Assembly (NCBI GenBank): GCA_003184365.1
Contig: NKYR01000025.1
Span: 186,001 to 250,000, forward strand
Direction: 5' to 3'
DNA: 64,000 nt
Origin: Evernia prunastri
Taxonomy: Eukaryota > Ascomycota > Lecanoromycetes > Lecanorales > Parmeliaceae
The position numbers were made by a program, and so were the translations under genes. Of the stretch, positions 22,286 through 33,748 are shown in pieces; position 1 is the stretch's first letter; each line of letters begins with the position of its first letter. Under the pieces are notes generated by a model. It did not search any database. It was not told where the DNA came from and worked only from the letters and a program-made list of their open reading frames with translations.

Positions 22286-24480
22286 TGATAATTATTATTT
22301 TTCAATATTTTTCATTATTTCTTATTATTATTATGATCATTTTAATCATTTTAAGTTAATCATAATTTTCATCTGCCTTTAATTATTATCACCATCATAG
22401 AAGATTGTTGATCGCTCCAAATTGGAAAGGGAGTCCGCCCTTTCCACTTCCCCGGGCCCAAACGTCACGGTTAGCGTATTCATTAGTTACTGCCTCACTG
22501 CCTCATTCCCTGTAATGCCACGCGGTTGGATCCACCGCCAAGATGTAGGGTACTCTTACCTACAAGCTACTTTAAATAATAAGGTAGGGAACCTTCAGGT
22601 AGCTACACCCAAGGTACTAGCCATACCCCTACCCACCCTCCATCTATCTATCACAATCACACACCTTGTTCCCACTCTCCGCAAAAGACACTCTGCAGTA
22701 TCTGTGTACACATGGATTGAACTTACCTATACGTATCTGCCCTCTCGTTCGCCACAAGCCAAGAGAAAGTGGCTCATGATGGTGTGTATCTAGAGCCTGT
22801 CAAAGCGTCAAAGTCCGGCAATATCACGCAAGGAGAACAGGGGAACAAACACCGGCCTCCCAAAAACCGTCTGATCCCTCCTCCCTTTCCGACCTTCCGC
22901 CGCATCGTGCGATTCTCCATGACCATAGGTACTCTTCAGCCTCGCCAATCCCAGGCGACTCTAAGCTTCACACCCAAGTCCATACCCTTACCGTAGCCCT
23001 CTCATAGTATCAAACAATTGGCCCTACAAACAATCAGGTTGAAATCATGGAAAATAAGGTAGCGAAAGGCAAAATTGTGAGTCAAATATTCCAAAGGAGC
23101 TGTCATTCTCGGCTCCGCTTCGAACCAGACTGCCGGAATAATACAATAATGTCGATCACATAGGTATGTACCATGTACCAGCTGCCTTTTCAACGATTGG
23201 CGAGGGCTCGCCGGGGAAGAAGAACGCTCAGTGAAGGCAAAGACAATTTGTGCGTACGTAGAAGTAGATAGCTGGCAGCAGTGGAGGACCGGGCAGTGGC
23301 GTTGGCCGAGTTGAGATGCTCGACAAAGCTCGAAGGCGTCTCCGGCTTGCCATCACTGCTTGCTTGCGATGTGACCAATCTGATCCACGTAACCGCCCGT
23401 GGAAGGTAGGGGACCATGATTCTTGATTGCTCCAGTGGCAAGGGAGCGATCAAAAAAGAACGCAAGCCGAAAAGGCTAGGAAAAGAATATTCCTCCGAAA
23501 GACACATTATTTGGGACGTATGGCATGTTATGGTTGTACCCCCTATCGTAGAGGATTGTACCAGGGTGGTAAGTAGGCAAAGCACCAATCAAGATATAAG
23601 GCAGCATCGAGCTTGATGCCAATCAATCTGTTACTTTTGTTACTTTTGTTACCTAACTAAACGGGTTAAGGTAAGGAAGTTGCGAGCTTGCATAGGTAGG
23701 TAGGAAGCATGCGAGTAAATCCAAGAACGAAGCATAGTAAGCATAATTATACTCGTATGAAGTGGAACCAGTCAGCTTCCTGTTTTTGGGGGATAGGTAA
23801 TGCATAGAGTACTCTGCCTAGAGTACGTACCTAGAAGTACCTACTACATTTATCAACATTATAATTGACTGTGTAGAGGCTCCCGGCTCAAATCTGTTCG
23901 TTAATTACCTACTATTCAATTAATACGAGTACCCCCAGTGAGTGGTGCATAGGTGTGTCGCCTCGAGCCGCTCACTCGCTTTTCTGCCGCCGTCCGCTTC
24001 CATACGAAGATGACAGCAGGAATCCGGGGTCCATCCTTCCTTCCTACGAAGTACTCTTACAAGTAACTTACCAACACATCTCTGGGATACGTTAACCTAC
24101 TTAACGTACCAAACCGCTGAACTTGTATCTTCCACATCTAAAGCGCATCTGCATCCTGTCGACAGCCGAGATCTGCCCATCACCTTGCTCTTCATCTTTT
24201 CCTGTGTGTGGGGAGGCTATTTTAATCGCCGGAATCGAATCCAACTGTACCCTTCCTCGCCTTCCAATTACATCGAGACCTTAAGGCTACCAAGGTACAA
24301 TCCTACTCGCAACGACTAACGAATCGCATCCTCTCTACTTCTTCGGCGAACTTACGCCTGCATAATCAGCATCAGCCGAAAATCCTACAAATCAGTAACC
24401 GGGCCACATTTCAAGGCTGCGATCGCAGCTCCTCCTGCGGCACCGCCTATGCTCTCACTTGCAGATACCACTCTCCGCTG
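20832..24480. other. Large divergent intergenic region, 3.6 kb
   Basis: Separates the zinc-finger gene (-) from the Ras-GEF gene (+), and probably holds long promoters and 5' leaders of both. It contains a (TCA)n microsatellite at 22255-22285, an AT-rich stretch just after it, and many TAGGTA/TACCTA motifs between 23.6 and 24.1 kb. Open frames such as 23190-23588 (minus) have no domain or secretion signal and are not called. Confidence 0.6.
22255..22285 (+). repeat. Microsatellite (TCA)n
   Basis: About ten perfect TCA units, followed by an AT-rich segment with repeated ATTATT and TTTCAATATT. Confidence 0.9.
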
Positions 24481-27400
24481 ATGGCATCCCCGAACCTCTC
24501 CATCCTTCCTCCGCGCACCCCCATGTTTGACCAGGCTGACGGCGGGGCACCCTTGACCATCAACACTCGAACAAATGCCACCAGTAAACCCACCGTCTTC
24601 ACCTCGGCGACCTTCCAATACACTGAAGAGCCTGCGCGTACTGCTACAAGCCAGACTCTTACTCAGCAACACTCGACTCCCGCATCAGCGATGAGAAGTC
24701 GCGCGCCGTCCGTTGGAATGAACAGCCAAGTCCTACCTCCCACCGCCTTGTACGTTCGGGCGCTCTACAATTATGAATCGGATGATAGAACAAGCCTCAG
24801 CTTTCAGAAGGGGGATACAATACAGGTCCTTACACAGTTGACGAGTGGCTGGTGGGACGGTGTCATCAAAGGTGTCCGTGGATGGTTCCCCAGCAATTAC
24901 TGCGTCGTGGTCGCCGGACCGGAAGAGCCTACAACGAGAGATGCACCGCCACTGACGAACGGAGGCGATATGATCAGCGAGTCCGGTACAGACGAGGAAT
25001 ATGACGACTTTGACAATGGATACGAAGCGAGGCCCAGGAATGATGCCTCGCGACAATCCATTGATGGTGCGGACAAGGAGCAGGAAGAGGCAGCTTTCTG
25101 GATTCCACAAGCCACTCCAGATGGACGGTTATTCTATTTCAACACGCTCACCGGTGTCTCGACAATGGAACTGCCCCTAGAGACACCTACTTCCGCCAAC
25201 GAGACTGGCCCAAGAGACCGGATGAATATTCACGTGCCCGATCAGACTAGACCTCCTCCTGAGATGATGGCGCGTGGCTTGGAACGCGACGAAGATGAAT
25301 CTGAAACTGGCGATTCCGCTTCAGAACTTGAGGAGTCCTCCATGCACTCGCGGCCAAGGCGGCGGCGTTCGTACATCTCTGATGGCATATCTCCAGCTGT
25401 ATCCACAGAATCTTTCGATACCTCGCCAATCGCACATAACCGGAGCTTCGAGGCGACCAACCTGTCCATGAGCGGAACACAACCGTCTTCAAGGGGGGTT
25501 GGCACGACCACGACATCATTCACAAGCAATCCGTTGGGCCAGGTATCTGCAGCTGCAGCTGTATCACGGTCGTTCTTCGACGACGGCATCTCTGTACCTC
25601 AGACCTGGACTAGACTAGTGCAAAACATACACAAAGCTATCGAATCGTATAGACAAGCAATCAACAATGCCGATCGATCAGAATATGTTCGAAAAGCTGA
25701 GGACATATCCGATCACTTGCGAATGCTGCTCGCTGCTGCTTCAGGTACCACGGACAATCATTCGGGCAATCCCTCGATTATATCTACGAACAAAGCGTTG
25801 TATCCACACTTTCGTGACATGATGTCTCACTTCTCAAAATTGGTCCTATCTTCGCATATAGCCTCGGCCGACTGGCCGGCACAGGATGCGTATACCAAAT
25901 GTCTTCAAGAGGCGGAAGAAGTCATGGTGGGCGTGGAGAATTACGTAGAGGTCGCGCGATCGCAGCGAGGTGAAGGTATTCCACGGTTGGTACCAGGCTT
26001 TTTCGCGGGTAGCAATAACGGTGGTAGCTGGCAGAACAACGGCATGGGTATCAAGGATCCTTTGTTGGCCACTTCATTCATGGATCAAGACGAATATGAG
26101 CCGTATGTTGAACCCATTGTAACCTTGGATCGCAGCTTGTTGGAGAGGATGGATGAGCTGAAAAGGATAATCGTTGCGAATATTCGCCGTCTGGAAGATC
26201 AGCTTTCCATCCGAGAGAAGCTCATCACACCTTTACGACATAGACAGATCGGGGCTGCGGTTTGCCAAGCCGCAGCAAAGGTCATTGAGTTCTTCCGGCC
26301 CTGGCTCTCAGCCGTTGAGTCGGTTAATCTGTCTCCCTTGGGCACTGCATTTCAAAACCCACAGCTCGTCGATTTCACGGCTCAAAAGCAGAAGCTGTAT
26401 GACCTTATCATGCAGCTATTGCTCGCTTGCCAAGCAGTGGCGGCGCCATTGGGGGATGAGTGGGCCGAATGCCGGGGCGATCCGTTGGAAGAACGCCTCA
26501 ATGAGGTTCGCGTGACTGTACGGCAACTGGAAAATTACACCTCTCAAGTCGGCTTCTCTTTGCAATTACTGCTTGACTCCATGCTACAAGCATCAAGCCC
26601 ACTCACACACGTCCCTCGCTCTCACAGAACCACTGATGGCGGAGCGCCCTATGAATCTTCCAAGTACTCCACTTACCCCCCAATACTGCGACCTACACTG
26701 CCGGAAATGACCTTTCCGGTCTCTTATTCCGAAGGGGTGGACCCAGCCGCAGAGAACTATCGCAAGCAGGACAACAATTCCAAGGTCAAGAAATTCTTCG
26801 GCGAAGTACCTCGAGACATTGAGGAAGAGCCGTCGTTCCTGAAACTTGACTATGAAGGTGAAATCTCATACGATCCCAAGGTTAGTCCACCACAGTTGCG
26901 TGGCGGTACCTTGATCGCCTTGGTGGAACAATTGACCCGACACGACCGACTGGATTCGCATTTCAATAATACCTTCCTCCTCACCTACCGATCCTTCACT
27001 TCCGCCTCCGAGCTTTTCGAGATGCTGGTCAAGCGCTTTAGCATCCAGCCACCGCCAGGCATCTCGCAAGGCGAATACAATACATGGGTCGAAAAGAAAC
27101 AGAAGCCAATACGTTTCCGCGTGGTCAACATTCTCAAAAGTTGGTTCGATAGCTATTGGATGGAAAACAATGATGACGCCAGCAACGAGCTTCTTCGAAG
27201 GGTCTACTCGTTTGCGAAAGATTCAATAGCAACAAGCAACACACCAGGGTCCGGGCCTTTGATGACCTCGGTTGAGCGAAGGATAAAGGGGCATGATACT
27301 ACGAAAGGCTTGGTCCCAACTCAGAACAGCTCGATGCCCACGCCAATCATGCCGAAGAACATGAAGAAGCTCAAATTCCTGGATATTGATCCCACTGAAT

Positions 27401-28449
27401 TTGGGAGACAATTGACCATCATCGAGTCAAGGCTATATGGTAGAATCAAACCGACGGAATGTCTCAACAAGACCTGGCAAAGGAAGCTTGGCCCGGATGA
27501 TCCTGAGCCAGCAGCCAACGTCAAAGCTTTGATACTGCACTCAAATCAGCTCACGAATTGGGTTGCGGAAATGATACTGAATCAGTCAGATGTGAAGAAG
27601 CGGGTAGTCGTGATCAAGCATTTCGTATCCGTTGCAGACGTAAGAACGGGTCACCCTTCAGCGATGACTGAATCCACTAACGTGCTTAGAAATGCCGCGC
27701 GATGAACAACTTTTCAACCTTGACGTCTATCATCTCGGCACTCAGTACAGCTCCAATAGGTCGTCTCACTCGGACTTGGGCCCAGGTCAATGCTCGAACG
27801 ATGACGGTTTTGGAACAAATGAGAAAATTGATGCACAGTACTAAGAATTTTGGGGAGTACAGAGAAGCGCTACATCTGGCGAACCCTCCTTGCATCCCAT
27901 TCTTTGGTATGTTGGTTGCAGAGAATCTATGACCAGTGCGGCTAATCACGTTGGCTAGGCGTTTATCTCACCGACTTAACCTTTATCGAGGACGGCATAC
28001 CCTCCGTAATCAAACGTACAGACCTCATCAACTTCGCCAAGCGAGCCAAAACCGCCGACGTCATTCGAGACATTCAGCAATATCAGAATGTACCTTACGT
28101 TCTCAAACCTGTGCCCGACCTGCAGGATTACATGTTGAGCAACATGCAAGCGGCTGGCGATGTGCATGAGATGTACGACAAGAGTCTCCAGGTTGAACCC
28201 AGGGAAAGGGAGGATGAGAAAATCACAAGGTTGGTTGATTTAGGTCTCGTAGACAAGCACAGGTTCTAGGTCTTTCTTGAAGAAGTCAAGTTGGTTGATT
28301 GGCTAGCTGCTGGGCATTTTCATACACCCCATGAATAAGGAGACCATCCCTCGAGGCGGCGTAGTCATTAGCGTCTGCGTTGTTTCCTATTCGATGTGGC
28401 TAACCGTTGTCGCACTTTTAGGCTCCTTTCGGAATCCGGGTTCCTATGA
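24481..28449 (+). CDS. CDC25: Ras guanine-nucleotide exchange factor with SH3 and WW domains
   Basis: Exons 24481-27639, 27690-27906, 27959-28229 and 28422-28449 join to 1224 aa. It loads Ras with GTP at the membrane, upstream of cAMP or MAPK signalling. Domains in order: SH3 at about 87-143 (ALYNYESDDRTSLSFQKGD, SGWWDGV, GWFPSNY); WW-like at about 204-232 (FWIPQATPDGRLFYFNTLTG); RasGEF_N at about 800-900 (LRGGTLIALVEQLTRHDRLD, FNNTFLLTYRSFTS); catalytic Cdc25 domain at about 965-1210 (ILHSNQLTNWVAEMIL, RVVVIKHFVSVAD, FFGVYLTDLTFIEDG). The tail ITRLLSESGFL is expected for this family and supports the final 28-nt exon. The last intron is 192 nt with a poor GTTGGT donor. If it is retained, the protein ends 12 codons later at a TAG (28267-28269). 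Confidence 0.93.
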
Positions 28450-30228
28450 TACCAACAGTCCAACACCACTGGCACACGGGTAACAGCATGCCTTGTGTCT
28501 AGCGGACCACCGGACTACAACTATCCTTTCCAGCCTTACCCGAAAATGGCAAGAGCTATTCGACAAACAATTCACACACCCTACAGAATCCTGCACCCAG
28601 GCACCACCTCGAGATGGCTTCCACTCGGGCATCCATCTGACACCAGTACCAGCCTTGGCTCAGCATTTGAGCGAGGCGCAACACAGATGTGGCTCGACAA
28701 CGTCGAGAATCCGCTTGGGCCGGTGGTAGACAGAAGCTCACCTTTTCCCCTCATGATTATAGGGGGTTTGAAGCGACGAGACGATGATGATGGTTGGGGG
28801 GCATTATTATTTGGAAAAAGGTGAACTTGGCCGTCGCGTGGTTGGTGCGAGGCAGACGGGGCAATGACGACGAATTTGATGATCAACGGTAGGCAGAGCG
28901 CGTGGGATGAGCAGCGATAGGTTATCTACGTCTTGTGTATATTCTTTCCATGTACCGCTGACGAAGATATGACATTCACTTTTCATGAGAGCTTCAGGAC
29001 CACTTCTGAACGTGCAGATGCTTTGACAGCGTTGACGTGACGGTTTAATTGTTTGGGACTCATGGAGCTACGAGCGTCGGTGTGGGATGTGGAAACAGCA
29101 AGAGTTGGCGAACGGAGGAATCGTCCTGCCGGATTAACAGTACAGCAGATCCCAAAATTCACCTTGAATGCATTTACACCTGTCGGTTTGATTTTGACCC
29201 CTTGCTTGACCCTTTGCACCCCTGACTTTACGTCCGGACAGCAAAAGCAAGGTCGATCACATTATTATTTTCCCCACTGTAAGATTGGCCGATATTTCTG
29301 GGTGGCAAAATGATTCAGCCCAGGTACGGAGCGGGACACCTGCAGCGGGAACAAATCTCCGGGGTTGCAGTAGTGAGGTGAGGTAAATCATTTTAGTTTA
29401 CATCTGCAGGAGGAGGAGGAGGAAAAAGTGATACAGATGTAGGTACCTTAGGTGTGTATGCACGGACGGGCATCTTGCATTTGGCGCTGATCTTTTTTTT
29501 TTTTTGCACGGTGGGAGAAAGGGGTTGAGTGTTTGCTGGGTGTGATGACTCGGAATAAGGGTATCGAGTGTAGGTAGCTACCTCCGAGTACACGTCTTAT
29601 CTTTGCAAGGTGAGTTGGGGCAAATCGTGATTCGATCTTGCATGAGGTTTGCGAGTACGGTGGATCGGAGGATGGGAAATGGGATTTACCTAAGGGTGGA
29701 GAGAGTTAGGTAGCTGCTTGCATGGTGAGTGAGGTCTGTGTTTGCTGTCCTTTTTTTCACATCTTTTTCGATTGACTTACTTATCCGCTCGAGGTGCATG
29801 ATTAGAGTCCTGACTCGTGCAAGGAAAAGATGTAGACCGAGTATCGCCGGCAAGCTGTACTTTGGGTTAGAGATGGATGTAAGGAGGGTCTCGAGATGAA
29901 TGACAGCGCAGGTAGCACAAGAAACCCTTGCTTCGCTTCACCTGTTGCCGCTAAAAACCCACAACCCAACGACTATCCTACCTTACATCACCATCCATAT
30001 CCTTCCCCCCCATCCAGGTCTCATCTCATCGTTGCCATCTTGTAGAAAATCAAAATCCTCATTGCTATCCCCCTCAGAGCCCTCCAGCTTTTTCCCGCAC
30101 CTCTCGTCCGCCCCCCTTGATGAACGAAATCCTTCCCATCATCTTCGCACCTTCCTTCTTCCTAGCACCGAGACCACCACCCCCGCAATAAATCCAAAAC
30201 CACGTACCCCGAACAACAATTGGCAGTG
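28450..30228. other. Intergenic region, 1.8 kb
   Basis: 3' flank of the Ras-GEF gene and the upstream region of the rhodopsin-fold gene. The last 300 bases are C/T-rich, like a fungal 5' UTR. No supported gene or RNA. Confidence 0.5.
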
Positions 30229-31860
30229 ATGGCCGTCATTCACGCCAGAGACAACCAACTCCACGGCCGCGGCGTCAACCTCGCCGTCATCTCCATCGTC
30301 TTCACCTTCATCGCCGTCTGCCTCGTTGGCTGCCGTCTGGCTTCGAGGTTGACCACTGGTCGGAAGCTGCACGAAGATGACTATGCCATCATTGCTTCTG
30401 TGGTACGTCTGCCGCCGCTTTCGTCTCGTCTTCACGTGGCTATGAAGTGTGACCTTGCTGATTTCTATGTCATAGGTCTTCTCAATCGGTCTTGGTATCA
30501 GCAACGTCGTCAGTGAGTCCATCTCTTCAAGACAGACTTGGTTATTCTCCCGTCACGTCCATCAGACTGAGAAATGCATAGGCGTCGCTCACGGTATTGG
30601 CAAGATGTCTACCAGCCTTCCACGAGAGGATGTTCGCATCGCCTTGCAGGTAAATCAACACCGAGCGGAAAGCAAACCCTTCCACCTGGCGCACCCTTCT
30701 CACGTGTGTACTCAGGCATTCTGGGCAGCCCAGATCTTGTACAAATTCACAATCACCTTGACGAAGACCTCCATCTGTCTCCTCTACCTGCGCATCTTCA
30801 CGACCAAGAAATTCCGGCAGACGGTGCACATCATCATGGGCTATGTGATACTGTACGCGTTCGCAAGCATCATAGCGACCATCGTCCAATGCACGCCGCT
30901 CGAGCGCATCTGGGATCATGCTGTCCCCGGGACTTGCATCAACCTCACGGCTTTCTGGTATGCGAATGCTTCGGCGAACATTATTGGCGACTTCTTGATC
31001 CTTGCCCTGCCCATGCCCGTCGTTCGAAGCTTGCAGCTACCCCGACGACAGCGGTTGGGTCTCATGATGGTATTCGCGTTGGGTGGCTTGTAGGTTCTCA
31101 TCAGAGAGTTCGCGTCTTACTATGCTGACAGCCAGTCAGCGTTTGCATCACATCGATATTGCGGATGACCACCCTCAAAACCGGATCCAAAGCTAAAGAC
31201 CAGATATACGGCACACTCAACTCGACCATTTGGACGACGATCGAGTCCAATACTGCAATCATTTGTGCCTGTCTGCCCATGCTCAAGAGTCCTCTGGCTG
31301 CACTCTTCCCGCGCCTCTTCCCTCGCAGTTCTGCCGACGACTATTCCAACGGTTCGAACGCAGCCCGACGTCGAGGTACGTATTAGGGGGGGTTTCTCTT
31401 CCAAATGAGCAGCATAATTGCGTCACAAGATCTGTCTTGGAAGGAAGAATCTCTGTTCCGCGCTCTCCAATATCTGCAAATACTTTCTTTCATGTATTCT
31501 CCCGGGATGACGCTGACCCCGAATTTCCCAACAGGAGCCGCTTCCCGAGACCGAAATTCACCTCCTGCTGCCTACGACGGCTGGGGTCGGTTGGAAAATA
31601 AAAAGCAATCGCAGAATACCAGGATGTCTACCATGATAAGCAACGCTCCTGTGCGCAAAGGTTCAAGCCTGGGCTCCAGCAGCGAGGATACTTCGGACAG
31701 TCATGGTATTCCGATGGGCAATATCAGCAAGACGACTCATGTTGACGTTCAGTATGGCAACGATCGAATGGAGAATCCGATGACAACCCCAAAGAGCAAA
31801 GAGCACGCCAGAAGCATCTCGGCAACACATCTAGTTGGCGAGGACTTCAGCTTTCCATAA
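30229..31860 (+). CDS. Fungal rhodopsin-fold integral membrane protein (seven helices)
   Basis: Six exons (30229-30402, 30476-30512, 30582-30649, 30716-31089, 31140-31375, 31535-31860) join to 404 aa. It belongs to the large fungal family of seven-helix plasma-membrane proteins (PF20684 type). Some of its members are Pth11-like receptors; most have no known ligand. Visible hallmarks: helix 1 NLAVISIVFTFIAVCLVGCRL, then LHEDDYAIIAS, GIGKMSTSL, KTSICLLYLRIF, the extracellular QCTPLERIWDHAVPGTCIN with conserved Cys, then NIIGDFLILALPMPVV with LQLPRRQRLGLMMVFALGG, and a final helix ending ACLPMLKSPL. The cytosolic tail is Ser-rich. Only the N-terminal region is cut into small exons (37 and 68 nt), as is common in this family. 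The ATG at 30229 has no competing in-frame start. Confidence 0.88.
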
Positions 31861-33748
31861 TTCACGTACGTGTCTTGCGCGGAACCGTCCTACCTGACGC
31901 TATCTCCGACTGTCGATATACCATAATGAGCTATGTTGTAGACCTTCAGTTCATCGTGCGGGGCTACGGGCCAACACCTTACTTCTTCGGTAACAATCCC
32001 AATCTTTTCAACACGCTTTCGCTACTGGACTGGATCGGTGGCATTTTCTTTCCTTTTTCAAACGTTTTCATAAAAGCCTCGACGGCTGTGCAATCGAGAT
32101 ATTATCAAGGATCGAGCTCGGAGCTGGGTGGAATCATTCGTGCACGGCCGGTGTGTGGTTCATAGCAAAGAGGGCGCTTCTTCACGTACTTGCTCGTGTG
32201 TGTGTGTGTGTGGGATGGTCAGTCATCATTAGCTACGGGCTTCAGCGAGTGTGACTGTGGCATGGATGGGTGGATGGATGGATCGGAAAGAGAAGCGGGT
32301 TAGAGTGTTGAGCTCACGCTACGCTATGCATGCATGCTGGTAAAGAAGACGAGATAAGATAGATACAAAACCTAAAGTGTATATTATCCCATCACGTACT
32401 GTGCCTTGCTCTGGCCAGTCTGCTTTGTCCTGATCTTACTTTGCCAGACCATATCAAATCAAAATCAAACCCTCCATGCAAGTCGGTGTGTCGGTCAGTC
32501 GGTCAGTCGGTATGTCGGTGATGACCGATGAATTTGGGATTGCGATTGCGATTGAGGCGTGTAGCGGAGTGTAGTACTGTAGATTGTAGGATGTTAGAAA
32601 ACCGTCCACGAAGTATAGGTTCGAAGGGTTGGGTACAGAGTACGGTGTATTTGTACTCTTCTAGACATGAAACCAAACCCCCCCTGTAAAGTAGCCCCCC
32701 CCCTCCTCCCTCCTCCTTTCATCCACCGGTCGGTCAAGCCCCCAGTCGGTTTGCAGTCAAGCCCCCGGTCAAGCCCCCGGTCTCAAGCCCCCCCGGTCTC
32801 AAACCCCGGGAAAAACCTTCTCTCTCTCTAAGACTTGCTAGGTGCTCTAGGCAGTCTAGCGAATACTTTAGGGTAGGGTAAGGTAAGGATGGGTACCTTA
32901 GGGTAGGTGGGTACGGGTACTCAGGTTGGGGGCTGGCCAGTGGGGTGGGGCGCTGGATAGAGTACATACAAGTCGGCTCGGGGTTGGGGGGGGTTTTGGG
33001 CGGGCCAAGGAGGGGTGGTGGGGTGGGAACGAGTACGAGTACGGAAGACGGCTTTTCCTTTTTTTGGCCCACCAAGGAATGAGTAAGCGGATTGAACAAG
33101 CGGATTGTTTACTTTTTCGTTTTTGAAAGGGGATGCACCTCGGCAAGCATTTAATTGGGGTTTTTGTATTTTCCACTGAGTTACACACTTTTCCTTCTCA
33201 TATCACGGTCTTTACATACAGGCATACTTTAGACGCACCCTTTTGTTGGTCTCGTAGGGTACATTTTTCTCCTTCCTTCTTTCTTTCTATCTTTCTATCC
33301 CTAAGTACCTAGGTATTCCTATTCCTATCCGAGGAGTGAGGAGTGAGGAGTGTGTTTATCCCTCGTCTCGCTTTTGGATCGTGTCATTCATATCATCCAT
33401 CCATTCATTCATTCATTCGATTGATTTGATTCCGTTTCAACCGTCTTGACCTTGGCCCATCCACTACTCTATTCTACTCTACTCTACTCCGACTGTATTC
33501 TTCTCTATCCTAGTCCTTTCTCCTACATTTCAATTCCTATCATTATATCGTATAGCATCGACACTAAGCTATCCCTACTATACCATCCATCCCTACCCTA
33601 CCCTACCCTACCCTCCTTTCCCGGCGCCCACCGCAACCCAATCACCCACCCCACCGTCGACATCAGCCACAGCCCTCCCAATCCACACACCTCCTTCCCT
33701 TCGCCCTCGCCCTCGTCCTCAGCAACACCCCAACCAGATCTGCCTCCA
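31861..33748. other. Intergenic region, 1.9 kb, with microsatellites and a long C/T-rich leader
   Basis: Contains short (GT)n near 32190-32212, GGATG repeats near 32265-32285, repeated CGGTCAAGCCCCC units near 32730-32790, and ATTC and (CCCTA)n repeats. From about 33450 the sequence is C/T-rich up to the heme-oxygenase-like start. No gene is seen. An open stretch at 31875-32165 (+) lacks any recognisable feature. Confidence 0.55.
33591..33614 (+). repeat. Pentanucleotide repeat (CCCTA)n
   Basis: About five CCCTA units. This resembles a telomeric motif but is a pentamer, so it is not the fungal telomere hexamer CCCTAA. Confidence 0.85.

Noticed and set aside
24225..24245. tRNA B-box-like sequence (GGATTCGATTCC on the minus strand)
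   Set aside because: No acceptor, D or anticodon stems can be built around it.
33591..33614. Interstitial telomere repeat
   Set aside because: The unit is CCCTA (5 nt), not CCCTAA, and the tract is short and sits among other simple repeats.
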